Shown one piece after another: positions 21,081 through 32,950 of a stretch of 64,000 nt of DNA. The position numbers and the translations under genes are program-made. Each line of letters starts with the position of its first letter. Position 1 is the first letter of the stretch. The notes below the pieces were generated by a model that was given only the letters and a program-made list of their open reading frames with translations, did no database searches and was not told the DNA's origin. This DNA comes from Undaria pinnatifida (lineage: Eukaryota > Sar > Phaeophyceae > Laminariales > Alariaceae): the NCBI GenBank assembly GCA_012845835.1, contig JABAKD010000007.1, forward strand, positions 5,533,358 through 5,597,357, read 5' to 3'.

Positions 21081-22560
21081 TGCTCCACCCATCCTCTAGC
21101 TTGGGTCTAAGAATTCGAAAATTTACCGTCGAAAGTTCAAAACCCAACACCACACCTAACCATCAAACCAGTTAACGACTACTAGACTAGTCGAACGGGT
21201 TGGACATAGACTAAAGTGTAAACACCCACTAACGGATTGGACACATATAAGGTCTAAAAAACTCTTCCTCTGCCTGTGTTTTCCGGCCTGTAAGCTGTTG
21301 TTGGTGAGTGGGTTGCTTGGCGTTGGGTTATGATGTTCGTCGGTTTCGGCTAGTAATACCTACTAGTTTAGACTAGTATGTTGTCCACCTCCAACGAATT
21401 TTTTAAGCGCACCCTGATACGCATGGTAGTCACCACCCACGTCACAGACTAATGGCTATCCAAAAAAATCGTCGACGCAGTGGCAAAGGCCAACTGTTCC
21501 CCATGTAGAACAGCAAATATCGTGACCGAAAAACGGCAACAAATATTGTAGAGTACCTGATATTTCGTATGTACTTCCATCAGACGACGCTGAAACCAAT
21601 TTCGGCGAACATTGTGCTCAGCATACAACAGTGTAGACTATAGGGTATAGGCATGCGTTTGAAACGCGATGGGTAAGTGCCAAGGAGTGAATGTTCCGTG
21701 CGATTAGAATGTAGAAAACATTCGACGACTCGGATGGTTCTATATCCTTGGTTCGACGAGACAACACCGTTGGGTACGACGACACAGAACATGGGAGCAG
21801 AGAGCAGCGGACGCGGACCGGGCATTTCGAGGACGAACGATGCCAAGTACTACACTGACTGTACGGTCTTTGACCTGTTGTTGGTTGCTCGGACCGCTAG
21901 GCGGATCAAGTCCAATTTGTCAGTTGTTGTCAGGCACGAGAACGGGCTGCAGAACGGTCTCAATATAGTATGCATGTAATAAAGGCGCACTGCCTTTAAT
22001 CAAGACTTCGTCGGGGAATTTCTTGGATTGATTGCATACGTGTGCTGATCAAGAACACACACAACATACTCGTACAACGTGGTCTTGTCGTGTGGGTGAG
22101 TAGTTTCAAGATATGTTACCGGCGACTGGCTCTGTAGAGCATTGTCTTCATATTATCGTTGAAATCATTAACAGGAGCAACAGTTTTCCCTTCCTTTATC
22201 ATCGGTAGCCTCGTGTACGTCTCGGGCACAGCCTACCGCTTAACTCGTGCCTGCAGCACCAGTGCCTCACTCTGTGGGGCATTCAAAACGATTCGATTGT
22301 TGTGTAGAAATATCGTGTTCAATCACGCACTTACATACTTGCTGCGTGACTGCGTGTTTGCTTAGGTTGACTAGCTTTAAGCTCGGGTTCCCACTTCCAG
22401 CAAATTATACTCAGTTTTGGGATAACACATCAGCGACGCCTCCACCTGAAAGGGATCCGACTAATAAAATTTTACGGCGAATTCAGGGTGAGTGGTGGTT
22501 GTTGCGGTTGCAGAGGCAAACAAGGCCTGCAGTATTCCCGTGCGAAGGCAGAGATAACAA
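21081..22560. other. No gene recognised
   Basis: Frames of up to about 140 codons without known motifs. Short ACTAGT palindromes lie at about 21,180-21,190 and 21,362-21,378. Confidence 0.4.
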
Positions 22561-22567
22561 CAAAATC

Positions 22568-22590
22568 AACGACGACGACGACGACGACAA
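22568..22590. repeat. (GAC)n microsatellite
   Basis: About seven GAC triplets. Confidence 0.85.
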
Positions 22591-23523
22591 AAATACGCCG
22601 AAAATCAAGCAACCACTGCCACAGCAGTTTGTTGTCGCCGAGCCATGTATTTGTGTAGCTCTGTAAATAATCTAGAAGATTGAAAACAACAAAAGTTGGT
22701 GAAACTAATCCAAATGGTCAGCAACGGCGAGTCACGAGAGTATAAGGAGAGAATCATTACGACAACCAACAATACTTCATACGGTTGATTTTTTTTTTTT
22801 TTTTCACGTTTTGTTGTATACTACCGGTATGTGTTATGCAGTACAACCCGGCCTAGAAGAGACTCTCCACCACACTGCAGTGGCGCTAGACTACTGGCTT
22901 CATACCGCGGGTAGCATCTACTATTGATATTAATATAGACTCTATACCCTACCTCGACGCTACTGGGTTTACATAAAGAATGGAAAACAAAACACACATT
23001 ATTAGCTGTGAGACCGACCGAAAACAATATTGATCGAAGCTCCTAATTGCAAGTAGCTTGACAAATTGTGACACTTCGATCGGGCGTCTTGCGGGGTTTG
23101 TGGGTCCTTGTGGAAGATACAGGTCGGTGAAAACCACGCTATTGTCAGAGTGAACAGGGCCTAGACCTTCAGCCTTGTTCTGGGCACGGAATCACAGCAG
23201 TGAGCGCTAACGTTTGGAGTGGGCTACATGAGTGTACCAGATTCGTACGCAAGTTGTACTTCCTGTTTACTCCCGGTATATAAGGAAGCGCCCCGCGAAA
23301 GCCCAGCGCTGGCCTGATGCTCGCGTTGTTAGTGCGGTTGAGTGGTGGTGCAGCATGCGGTGGGTATCGATCGTTGCCGTTGTGTACCAGGTGTACTGCT
23401 GTACATATTCAAATCCCACCTGGACGCGATACAAAAAACCCGAAAACAGGAAGCGGACAACTGGGGAAACTCAAGTGCATGTCCGAAAATTTATGGTACA
23501 GCGTTCGTATGGGATAAGCAGCC
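22591..23523. other. No gene recognised
   Basis: Contains a 15-base T tract at about 22,789-22,804. No domain or repeat end seen. Confidence 0.4.
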
Positions 23524-23752
23524 GTTCTACGCCGCCCCACTAACGTTTTTTCAACGAAAGCGCCGGTTTCGGAATCAAATCTTCGCCGTTTCTCCTGAAA
23601 TGCGGGAGGCCGCTTACCAAGTCGACGTCCTTGTTTGACAGTCATAATCCCCCCCCCCACCAACATTGGTAACCCTCCTCTTCTTGGCGAGCAGCCATGA
23701 AATGTTCGTTATAAAAAGTTCCAATTTTTGCGGGCGGCGGGGTATCGTAGAA
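23524..23752. mobile_element. Family C foldback element (MITE), copy 2, diverged
   Basis: Ends 'ttctacgccgcccc' and 'ggcggggtatcgtagaa'. Internal 'gcgccggtttc', 'tctcctgaaatgcgg' and 'gagcagccatgaaatgttcgtt' are in family order. Confidence 0.65.
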
Positions 23753-24138
23753 CCAGACAGCACAATACGCCCACGAAGAAGATGCGAACCGTTCTATCGT
23801 ACGTAATCTCTTATACGATGCAGATCGACGTCAACTTTCACACTGAAACATACAGAAAAAAAAACGAAATTTAGGCGCGATCCTATTGAAGTTCGTTGGG
23901 GGAAACGGCGTTGTCCGACCCACGTTATATTCTTGAGAATGGCTTTTCCGATAAAAACGAACAGACTAGATTTACGTTCGAACGAAAGGCATTTACCTGG
24001 GACGACATTCTTTTCTACGTTTGGCCATGGCTATCAATCATCAAAAAATATACCTCGTTCCTGGTATAATGAAAGTAGCAATAGGTGTTCTCGATAAACT
24101 GGTCATACACAAGAAATCGGCATTCTTTCGAGCGGGTC

Positions 24139-24165
24139 TCCCCCCCCCCCCCCCTCCCCCATTTT
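24139..24165. repeat. Poly-C tract
   Basis: About 15 C followed by tcccccc. No family A sequence is found next to it. Confidence 0.8.
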
Positions 24166-24189
24166 TTTTGCCGTCTCTGTGACGAAAGC

Positions 24190-24440
24190 TACGCGCGGTA
24201 GGGAGGTCACCTCTGAGGTATTTCGTTGCAGGCGCTTGGGGTTGCTCGCGCGAGTAATTCCCCCGTTCTTTTGCGGTCTCAAGCTTTCGTGCTCTCGATT
24301 AACTTATATTTTCAATCAGCAATCGAGTCGGTTAATCTATGACTCTGCGGCAAAACGTTCGCCGAACGTCGTTTTGCCAGTGAGTTCCTGCGTCACTCGT
24401 GCGAGTGAGGAAAACGTCATTCCCGGAGTAGTGGAAAGGG
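24190..24440. repeat. Family D repeat with two CACTCG/CGAGTG sites
   Basis: Sites at about 24,244-24,256 (gctcgcgcgagta) and 24,393-24,408 (tcactcgtgcgagtga). The left context 'tttcgttgcaggcg' is the inverse of 14,590-14,620. Confidence 0.55.
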
Positions 24441-24566
24441 GAATAGCCCCGCGTATCTTGCCTTGGTCGTATCACGGTTGTCTTCGAACTGCCGACAAAG
24501 ATGATGGGAGGGTGGGTACCCAAATACATGACAGGGTTTTATTTTCACCACTCACACCAGTGATCT

Positions 24567-24601
<35 letters not shown>

Positions 24602-24616
24602 GCTGTTGTTGTTGTC
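24567..24616. repeat. (TTG)n microsatellite
   Basis: About 16 triplets, one changed to CTG. Confidence 0.95.
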
Positions 24617-24794
24617 CGCACATAAATCGTACAATAATCAAGTCCGGGTTTACAGGACAGGGTCCAGTCACTCTGGAGTGGAGGAATATCCCTGACAAAA
24701 GAAACACAAACAATACCAAAGATGGTCCATGAATACCTGGTATATCGTAGCTAACGTAGTTCGTTCCTCCGCCTTCAATATCTAGTCAACATAT

Positions 24795-24985
24795 AATAAC
24801 TCGTAATGCGTGCGATCGGAGTATCACACACAGCTTGCAAAGATGAGTTTCGACGAAATCTTCGATCTCACAGCTGGAGTGTATTTTCATTTTTTCAAAT
24901 AATATCACACACAGCTTGCAAAGATGAGTTTCGATGAAATCTTCGATCTCACAGCTGGAGTGTATTTTCATTTTTTATAAGAATA
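24795..24985 (+). repeat. Family A 3' end, tandem double copy
   Basis: The last 80 bp of family A ('cacacagcttgcaaagatgag' to 'gagtgtattttcatttttt') occurs twice in direct order, at about 24,825-24,897 and 24,905-24,978, nearly identical. This suggests a local duplication of the 3' end. Confidence 0.75.
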
Positions 24986-26048
24986 AATGTGAAATCTGGA
25001 GTCAGCCTCTGATGTGTCACGCCCTGCACTTTACTGGAAATATTAGTTCAGGCGATATTTCTTGCACAGCGTACCTTGCGATTCCACTGCAGGTTCATGT
25101 TGAAAATCTAGGCAACATGAGAGGTTTAGACTGCAACGGTACGTGGGTCACTTGGGCGAGCTATTCCGAAATATTGCGAGAAACGGCTTCAAAAGAGACT
25201 CTCCTACCGCAGCCTGGATGTTCCAATGTGCATGTGTGCCGCTTCGATTTCCTAGTTGTGCGGTGGGCAGCTGTTAGTAACTAACTGTGTTTCTTTGTGT
25301 AAAGTTGGAGTATATTTACTGTTGAAATATTCTTGGTACCTAGTTTCGATACAGACGAAAATATAATACCATTTTCACTCGCCAACGAACGGAAGCCAAT
25401 TATAAGTGTTAGTATATTGTCTAATCAACTGTTCTATCTCTGGGCCAGTAACAGGTCGGTGTCGGTTTTTTAGCCCGGGTATTACGCTCCATGACATTCC
25501 GACTGGGGTTCACAAGAGCTAGCCCATGGTACTCTGAAAAGCCGGTCCGTTGCACTTTGTGCAACATGTGAGCTCCCACAACGCTGTAAAAGCCACAGCC
25601 TGTACCAAATGTTCCCGGCTCTTTTTGTACTAGACCAGCTGTCTTGCACTGGTGTTGCTTGTTATAAAACCTGTCCACTAACAACAGCGATGGTGTTCAA
25701 GCGACATTCAAACATATGCGTGGGGCTTGTAAACCTGGACGATCCATCAGCAAGCAGGCCGCGAGTCGTAAAGTTAGCGTTTCCGCCCAATTTCAATAAC
25801 GTACCACGGGCTTTCCACAACCGACGCTGAATCCAACGTGCGCTTCGCCCGACTAAGGAGTATAGCTGTTGCTTTGCGGCATTTCTGTTTCGGGATGATG
25901 GGGGGCACCTTCACGTTGAAGTGGTTGAAGCCGTTAGGATTCTCTGAGCTGCTAACTTGAGGAGCTCAACATCTTACCAGAATGATGACACAGCCGTGGC
26001 TTCGAAATCATTCGTTTTCGCAATCCGACCAGCGTTGGTATTCGCCTG
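24986..26048. other. No gene recognised
   Basis: Frames of up to about 116 codons with no recognisable domain. Confidence 0.4.
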
Positions 26049-26353
26049 TAGTGCTAAAACAAACACACTTTGGACGCGTGCTACGACGGAGATGCGCCAC
26101 ATTTTTTCGGGGGTTCCCTCAATTTGGGAGCTTAAGACATACCTCTCTCAAAAGCTGATTTAGATAAAACCAAAAAAACTGCTATCGGATAAAAAATCTC
26201 ATGGCCGAGGTACACGACGAGAATCATGCGAAATTCTCGATTTATTTCCGGCGACTCTGCGTTAAGGATGCCCGTGGTTCAGAAACCGTTTCAGACGGAA
26301 AGCGTCACGCCTATCTTAGGATATCTCGCTAGTGCTAACACAAACACACTTCA
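26049..26353. mobile_element. Family E foldback element (MITE), copy 3, within 22-bp direct repeats
   Basis: The left end 'ggacgcgtgctacgacgg' at 26,072 matches family E. The right end is diverged near 26,315-26,330. Direct repeats 'tagtgctaaaacaaacacac' (26,049-) and 'tagtgctaacacaaacacac' (26,332-) border it. Confidence 0.5.
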
Positions 26354-26441
26354 TGCAAAAGTGATTATACTTCACAAATAGCTCCATACCGGAGGTGTCC
26401 AACCGGTGGCGAAACTTCTACACTAAAAATCGCAACCCTTA

Positions 26442-27238
26442 GGCCATTTCTTATACAGTCGGATTCCGCCAGTCGAAAATGGCCCTTTTCGACTAGACTG
26501 TTTTTCGACTGGATTATTCTGGTCCTTCTTCTTTTCGTTAGTCGAGTCGATTTTATGTTTTTGGTGCTATTCGTGAACGTTGTTGGTGTGAGGGACTACT
26601 GCTATATGGCGCTCGAAACTCGGTTGGCAGCTTTGTGCTTTGAGTTTTCCTCGCAAGCAACGCGTGCTTCACGGGCGACGAACTTTCGTCCAAGCGGGTT
26701 GGTGGCATTGGGCTTAGCCGAAAGCTGCCAAAGCTACGTTCGTGGCGTTGCACTCAGCCGAGAACCGCAAAAGCTGCAGCAAGCGTAGGCGTTGTTGGCA
26801 AAATGGCATCGATACCGCGCCTTACTGCTATCGTGTGATACCACCTGCTGGCGAGCGGAGCTAGGAGTGCGCCACGCTAACCTGCGGCGAGAAGCAACAG
26901 CAGTAATAATAGTTAAAGCAGCGTCGGCGCTGTTGTATGGTACTGCTGCGTGGTACCTGATATGGGTTTGTAGACGTGCAGGTGTGTGTTTCGTGGTGGC
27001 ATGAGCGATTCGATGGGTAAAAAAAACAGGTGTAAAACTTCTTCAACTGAGTTTTTCGACTAACAGATCCAGTCGAAAAAGTCAAGTTTTTCAACTGGAT
27101 CCCCCAGTCGGAAAACTCAGTCCAAAAAGGTTGAGTCGAAAAGGCTCTTTTTCGACTGCGTAAGAAAGCCCGATTAGGCTTCAGTCGAAAACGACCGTTT
27201 CCGACTGACAAATCCGACTGTAGTATAAGTAAATGGCC
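26442..27238. mobile_element. PIF/Harbinger-type non-autonomous DNA element, copy 1
   Basis: Inverted ends start GGCCATTTCTTATACAGTCG on the left and GGCCATTTACTTATACTACA on the complement of the right. TTA lies on both sides (26,439-26,441 and 27,239-27,241). GGCC-type ends and a TTA duplication are the hallmarks of PIF/Harbinger. The subterminal zones are crowded with TTTTCGACTG and its complement. The interior of about 450 bp has short frames without transposase or Myb motifs. Confidence 0.82.
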
Positions 27239-27241
27239 TTA

Positions 27242-27850
27242 CGGTCGGACGAGTATTTACTCCCGTTGTCAACGCTTTTCTGTGTTGTATGCGTTGGCCA
27301 TATGGGATTTCTCATGCGCGACATAGCTTATTATTCTTTTTTTTAACAGGCTTTGGGTGATGTTAATCGGTCGTCATCATGTGAGAAGTTTCCTAACAGA
27401 AAAGGAAGTTGTGTGTTCACCTTCAGATCGTAGCGAACTTCGCCCTTTTTCTTCATGTTTCTCATCCTACTTATTTTCCTAGCATTACTCGCGTGCTCCC
27501 TACCTGAAGTGACTTAGATTCGGGGTAACGATAGAAGGCCCTCCTCTCGCCTCCCCGATACGGTACGTGCCTTCATTTTTTTCGCGAGAATAATTCAAAG
27601 TTTTCATCACATGTCCACTCGAGTCCAGTTGTACTGACTCTATTGAAGTCGTCCCATGATTACGAAATATTTCCTTTCCGGAGTCCCAAGGCGGTGAACC
27701 GCTTGTTATAACTACACCTTCTAGTACAGGTGTGGGCACAAGAAAAAATAGTTCGGATTTTTGCGAAAGTAATGGTGGAGTATAGATGTTGTTTTAGCAT
27801 AACGGAGATACACCATTAAGTAGCTTTCTTCTCACCAGGATGCGATGCTG
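27242..27850. other. No feature recognised
   Basis: No shared repeat or domain. Confidence 0.4.
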
Positions 27851-28726
27851 CTATCTGCCTCCCGGGTCGGTGATGCACGGCGTTATGTCAGCGTCTGACG
27901 CAATGAAAGAAAAAACCTTTCTGAACAGCCCAAGCGAATAGGCCTTGTTCAGACACAGCCGCCACCCATCACCTCTCCCACTTTCAAAAAAGGCGAAGAC
28001 GCGTATTTGTTGGCAGTCCACAGGGAACGGGATTTTGGTCGGTTGGGTGCCGCCCCTGGGCGCCATGCGGTGGTCTCTGGTCAGGAAAGGCACGTAATCA
28101 CAGTCCTCTTCCTTTTCACCGTCATCTTCCCTTATATTCTTGTCGTCGTGGTCACTATCGCCCTGCCCTTCATAGTCACCGCCCCTGCTGCAATAGTCGT
28201 CCTTGTCAGCACCATCCTCTTTGTCCGCGTTTCTCTCCTTTGCCTCGCTGGTTCCCGTTGCTGGCCCCTTCTGTGGATCCTCTGTCGCTCCGCTCATAAC
28301 CTCTGGAGGGAGCACTTTGTCGCCAATGTTGTCGTGGTCAAGATGGTGGATCATGGAGACGACAAGCCGCTCTAAACACTCTTTAGTCCTCTTCTTTGTG
28401 TTGTGTTTCGTGTTTTCTTCAACCACCCAAAACGAAACGCGGTAAGCGCTCTGGTTGCCCAAGACAATCCGCGGTTCCGTGTCTCGATAGCCGGCATAAC
28501 GCTGATGGGCCAACGATTGGAGGCCAGGGCGCACGGTTTTATCACCTTTACTCATAGAAGAGCCCATCGGAACGATGCAGACGCGTGCCCTCCCTGCCGT
28601 GTGTCCCCTGTCCAAATTTCGTTGGCACCTATCAGGCGGGGTATGCAGGCCGTGGGAGTGAGGGGAGGGGGGTGGAAATCCACAAGTTTGTGTTTTTTTA
28701 ACGTGCCACGGTGAATTTACGGCCAT
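27851..28726 (-). CDS. Hypothetical acidic protein, 291 aa, possible exon of a host gene
   Basis: The longest frame in the window not explained by a transposon. The first in-frame ATG on the minus strand is at 28,726; the frame is open 30 bases further through a GTG. It reads: a basic Pro/His-rich start; a hydrophobic-alternating stretch at about residues 86-105 (IVLGNQSAYRVSFWVVEE) that could be a beta pair; a strongly Asp/Glu-rich low-complexity region at about 148-210; and a more ordered end (residues 230-290) with aromatic and Cys residues. I do not recognise a family. There is no signal peptide or membrane helix. It may be one exon of a spliced gene or a decayed gene; the acidic codons come partly from GTC/GAC-type repeats, so chance cannot be excluded. 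Confidence 0.35.
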   Translation of the reverse strand: MAVNSPWHVKKTQTCGFPPPSPHSHGLHTPPDRCQRNLDRGHTAGRARVCIVPMGSSMSKGDKTVRPGLQSLAHQRYAGYRDTEPRIVLGNQSAYRVSFWVVEENTKHNTKKRTKECLERLVVSMIHHLDHDNIGDKVLPPEVMSGATEDPQKGPATGTSEAKERNADKEDGADKDDYCSRGGDYEGQGDSDHDDKNIREDDGEKEEDCDYVPFLTRDHRMAPRGGTQPTKIPFPVDCQQIRVFAFFESGRGDGWRLCLNKAYSLGLFRKVFSFIASDADITPCITDPGGR

Positions 28727-30200
28727 CGATGCCACTGTAATCCTTGCAAAATCCACCAGGCAATAGAAAAAAGGTATACGGCGTGGTGTACATCCTTAGA
28801 GTCATCATCATCGTCCAAAATAAACCGCGCATGGTAGGAACTACAGACACACCAGATCATGCCAATCACATGCTGCCCCGTATGGAGGGTACCATATTAC
28901 AAAATTACAATACCATATGTATCAGACAATCCCCGTCGTTATATAGACCTGCTCGAGGGTTGTTTGACACTCTACAGCAGTAGCAGTAGTATAGATAGTT
29001 GTTGTTTCACGCTGTTGTGTGCCAACAAAACAGTTCCGCACCGTTACCCGTATCGGTTGTGTGGCTTCATGACTGGCAGTGACGTCTCCCAAAAACTAAG
29101 ACGCTTGTCCGGTCTCGTATTACGAAATCTCAACGTGTGTTCATGAAGGACGTTCAAGTTGTTGTCGTTATTCCCATCCACGATCTGCATCCAGCGCAGC
29201 AGTCAGTGCCCATGCTAAGGCCCCGTCCCCGAGAGACATAAACTCAGCACACATGGTCTATACAACAAGGCAGAGATGCATGCCGACTACAAATAGAGAG
29301 TAAAAATATGTTCGGTTGATCCACGCAGAACACAATCAACACGAAGTATTTAGAACGTTAAAATGATTTATCTCGCACCTACACGCTACATGAACTGAAA
29401 ATAGAATAGGCTTCATTCAGCTGTGAGATGGACCATTTCATTGTTTTATCATATATATATCTTACATATTTGCATTTTGCGTGTGATGTATTGATCGAGC
29501 GTGTTACGATACAGGTCGATTACTCCCCCGCTGATGCTAGGGTCACCGGACCTATCTATCAAACTCAGCCTTGTTTTGCGCACGAAAACACTTGAAACTA
29601 GTATTATTGACAGGGAGAAAACAATACATCTCTGGAGTTCAGTGTGCATACAATATGTATGTAGTCTATATTAGTCTGAGTTTACTTTTTGCGATGGGCG
29701 ACTTCGGTCTACCGCGTTTGTACGCCCCGGTGATGCCTCACGTGTACTCATTCCCTGCTTAGGTGAAAAGCTAGCCGAACCCAGCCCAGGACTGACGCTC
29801 GGGTTGTTAGTGCTGTCGACCCACGATGCAGAATGCGGCGTGGACGTCGATCGCTGTTGTTGTTGGTAAGTGATCTCTGTTCTGCTCTTGACGCATATGA
29901 ACACGCACGCTGGCACACCGGCATTGATCGAGTGGAGACCGACGAGCGAGATGTGTCGTTCTGCATCTCAGGGATATGGTGGTGCACTTGATCCTGGAGC
30001 TTTTGGAACCTCCATCTCACACATTCCCGTCTTTAACACATAAACTAAAGCTTAGATTAAAAACGCCAGGCCCCTGCACCCCAAGTAAAGAAGAATATTG
30101 GTATGAGACATCGTAATCGAAAGTGCTGTCCATGTCGTGTAGCCGTTTTCTTTTTTCACTACTCGTGAGCGCCTCCATGACGATGTATGGATAGCGCACC
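28727..30200. other. No gene recognised
   Basis: Short frames only. A run of CAGCAGTAGCAGTAGTA lies near 28,975. Confidence 0.4.
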
Positions 30201-30210
30201 CGCGGGCCAC

Positions 30211-30230
30211 ATATATATATATATATATAG
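30211..30230. repeat. (TA)n microsatellite
   Basis: About ten TA dinucleotides. Confidence 0.9.
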
Positions 30231-30643
30231 AATACACCGTGTGACTAATATTTTCTTGATCTGCGAGAGTGCACGAACTTCACCGTTTCTTAGTCCTAGA
30301 TGTCGCTAACAGCATACATACTGAAAAATAATAAAATCAAAGCTACAGTAGGTAGGTTGAATCTAAGGCTTCGCGTTGTAGTGACCTCAGAGACAGAAGC
30401 GCGAGAGGCTACAGGACACCGGCAACGATAGTGGCGTCAACTCGAGGGCCTCGTTTGCCACCGCCTCACTCTTAATCGCGAGCGTTTGCCCACTTGACTT
30501 CTGTGCGTGTTTTCTTTAGTTCCGTTGTTAACGGCTCCCTACCTTGTTTTTGTTACGTTTCGCCAACAGAACCTTTTAAAGTCCGGTCTTAAGTGGCATA
30601 CAAAATCTAAACATGGTGCTAGTGAATAGGTGAATACCCCCCG

Positions 30644-30880
30644 AGGCGTCCTACGATAGAGGTGTCACTTGCTTTTCGTGTGACACGAGTTTGGATTGGC
30701 CGGGCTCCATGACCCCAAATCGATAGAAGTTTGCTCATTTTCTTTCCTCATTTTTTTCGTTGTATACCTAGGCCATGGAATTGGTTCACATCGGGACTGA
30801 ATCTAAGATAGACCCCGTCACAACCAGTCAGTGATATTGTTTTTGTAAACGTTCCATGGCTGCACGACACAAGGAAATAG
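30644..30880. repeat. Family E foldback element, copy 4, one end only
   Basis: 'ggcgtcctacgatagaggtg' at 30,644 matches the family E end and is followed by the usual 'cacttgctttt'. A matching right end was not found, so the right limit is arbitrary. Confidence 0.4.
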
Positions 30881-30954
30881 GCTACTGAGAAACGCACATG
30901 CATGCCATTTTTTCTCTTGCGCAAAGATCTGTCGATCGATGACGTCATGGTGTA

Positions 30955-31044
30955 GAGGGACACCGCACTTCAGGAGATACGACCGGGAGCTGGTTTCGAA
31001 ACCGGCGAATATGTAAAAGAATAGTTAGGTGGGCTTCCGTAGAA
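30955..31044 (-). repeat. Family C foldback element, half copy
   Basis: Read on the minus strand: 'ttctacggaagcccac', 'attcgccggtttcgaaaccag', then 'tctcctgaagtgcggtgtccct'. This is the left half of family C; the other half is absent. Confidence 0.65.
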
Positions 31045-32319
31045 CGACTCTCCGTTATCTTACAAACTTTTAGTTGTTCCACACACCAGTTTGTCCTCGT
31101 GTTGTATTAGCTGCTTCAGAAAACAAAATGCGCACCTCTGCCGGCTACCCGAGGCTCCCTTAGCGTGACTTTATAGGCCGGGTTTAGGTAAAAAAAAGAA
31201 CACTGTGTACACTGCCATGCAACTGATGACTGCTCTCTGACAAACCAATCACTCCGGAGACAACTTTTACATACCTCGGTCTTGTGCGGCCTAAATTCAT
31301 AGCCGAACATAAGGGTAAAACGAATTCTATTATATAGATAGACGTACCGCACGTTTTGGCGAGAATGATTTGTGGAGGACAAGATCGCTCCATTCAATCA
31401 ACAACGGTCAACAATTCGCTCCCGTTCAGCCCAAAATTCAACGCTTTAGAAGTTCGATAGCCCCCGGGCTCGTTCATCGGGCTCTCCTCTCGGATTTCTC
31501 ACAACCACCTCTTGGTTAAGTCACAAAGATCCCTACGTAACCGGCATTGCCTGGAATGAATGGCTCACCCTACATTAGGAATGCCGGTAGAATCCTTACG
31601 CACCCCGTACCAAGTAAGGAAATGCAAATACGAAAAGTCTTCGGATTGTTCGCACCCCCACAATTAACCAAAATGCATCCTTGCCAGAAAAAAATAGCTT
31701 GCGACAAATTGTTGATGTATACCAGGGTAGAAACTTCAAGGCCTGCCACTATTGAGGCCACCACTCACTATTGGTGCTCGTGTGACATGGCTGGCGTTTT
31801 TTCAAGGCAACGATATTCTGCTCGTGAAATCACGAACTGCCTTTGTACGCGAAAAACAGGTTGTACTACTACTGTACCCAACTTTTTCGTGTCGTTCTTG
31901 ATATACGACAATAGTACCTTGTCGGGAAAAAACTAGGGCTTGATGTAATAGGAGCCGGCTGAGTTCGGGGTGCGCACAACTCGCGCCGCAGGGGTTTCAG
32001 CCGTGCGTAGGAGGCTGGAGGGTCGCCGGAACAGCGCGGTAGGGCGCATTTCACGTAGGGGCGGGGTAGGACGAATTCGACGTAGGGGCCGCTGGAGTCA
32101 ATCCGTGACGAAAACTGCATGAACGTGTGCCGAAGAAAGTTTACGGGGGTGTGTTTGTTCGTCCACGTCGTTTGTGCAGGGATACACGCGTGACAATACG
32201 CCGTAAAACCAGAAACATGGTCCATAAACGATGTAGTATTTTCCTCTGGTGAAGCCAAAACGCGTAAGATCGGACCTCCAGCATGACGGGACGCCTCCAC
32301 CGGGTTACTCCGGGTCCTT
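31045..32319. other. No gene recognised
   Basis: Frames up to about 143 codons on each strand, none with a motif. Confidence 0.4.
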
Positions 32320-32354
32320 CACCGCCGAGGCTCTCCGGGGGCTCCCCGGCGGTG
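32320..32354. repeat. GC-rich hairpin
   Basis: Arms 'caccgccg' and 'cggcggtg' around a G/C-rich loop. Function unknown. Confidence 0.4.
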
Positions 32355-32639
32355 CTCCCTACTCGACCGCGGAAAGGGCAGGGGTCGCGGATTCGCCACG
32401 ATCACCAGTGCAGTGGTCGGGTCAAGCGTAGTTGCATATGACGGAGCCAGTACATACAGGACTGGCCAGAGCTACCAGGGCCCAGCCCTACTAGTTAATG
32501 TTATATCCCCGTTTAAAGCGATAAGGTAGTAATAGTATGTGTACCGGCGAAATAGGAGAGGGACTCTGCTCCTGAAAAACATTTATTTAACGATATGAGC
32601 GGCATGTTCACGCGGGAATGAGACAGACGTGCGCTACAA

Positions 32640-32950
32640 CTATAAATCGTGCAGCATCACGGCACGGCACGCCCAGTAGAACAAAAAAAGGCTCAAACAG
32701 CTTCCTTCCATTTCACCCGCTCTTTTAGCCATACTTCTCGTGAAGTGTAATATTTTCTCTGATGTGCAGTGCCGGCCCTCTCCCGATAACCTGAAGTTGA
32801 TTTCCGTCCCGACTGGGATATCTGTTCTGAACGCGCGAAATATGATGTAAATATGTACTAGGTATGTTACACAGCCCTCGTCGAGCACCAAGAATATAAT
32901 TCTCCCTAATAGCGCACACCCAGTTTCCACATTTTCGACTACAAGCTTGG
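32640..32950 (+). repeat. Family G repeat, copy 2
   Basis: Order of blocks as at 4,560-4,880: 'catcacggcacggcac', 'gcagtgccggcccct'-like, 'gaacgcgcgaaat', 'ctaggtatgttacac', 'cacccagtttcc'. Diverged. The overlapping 197-codon minus frame (32,640-33,233) is not supported as a gene. Confidence 0.45.

Noticed and set aside
24179-24625. 148-codon plus frame ending in poly-Val
   Set aside because: It is family D followed by a (TTG)n tract.
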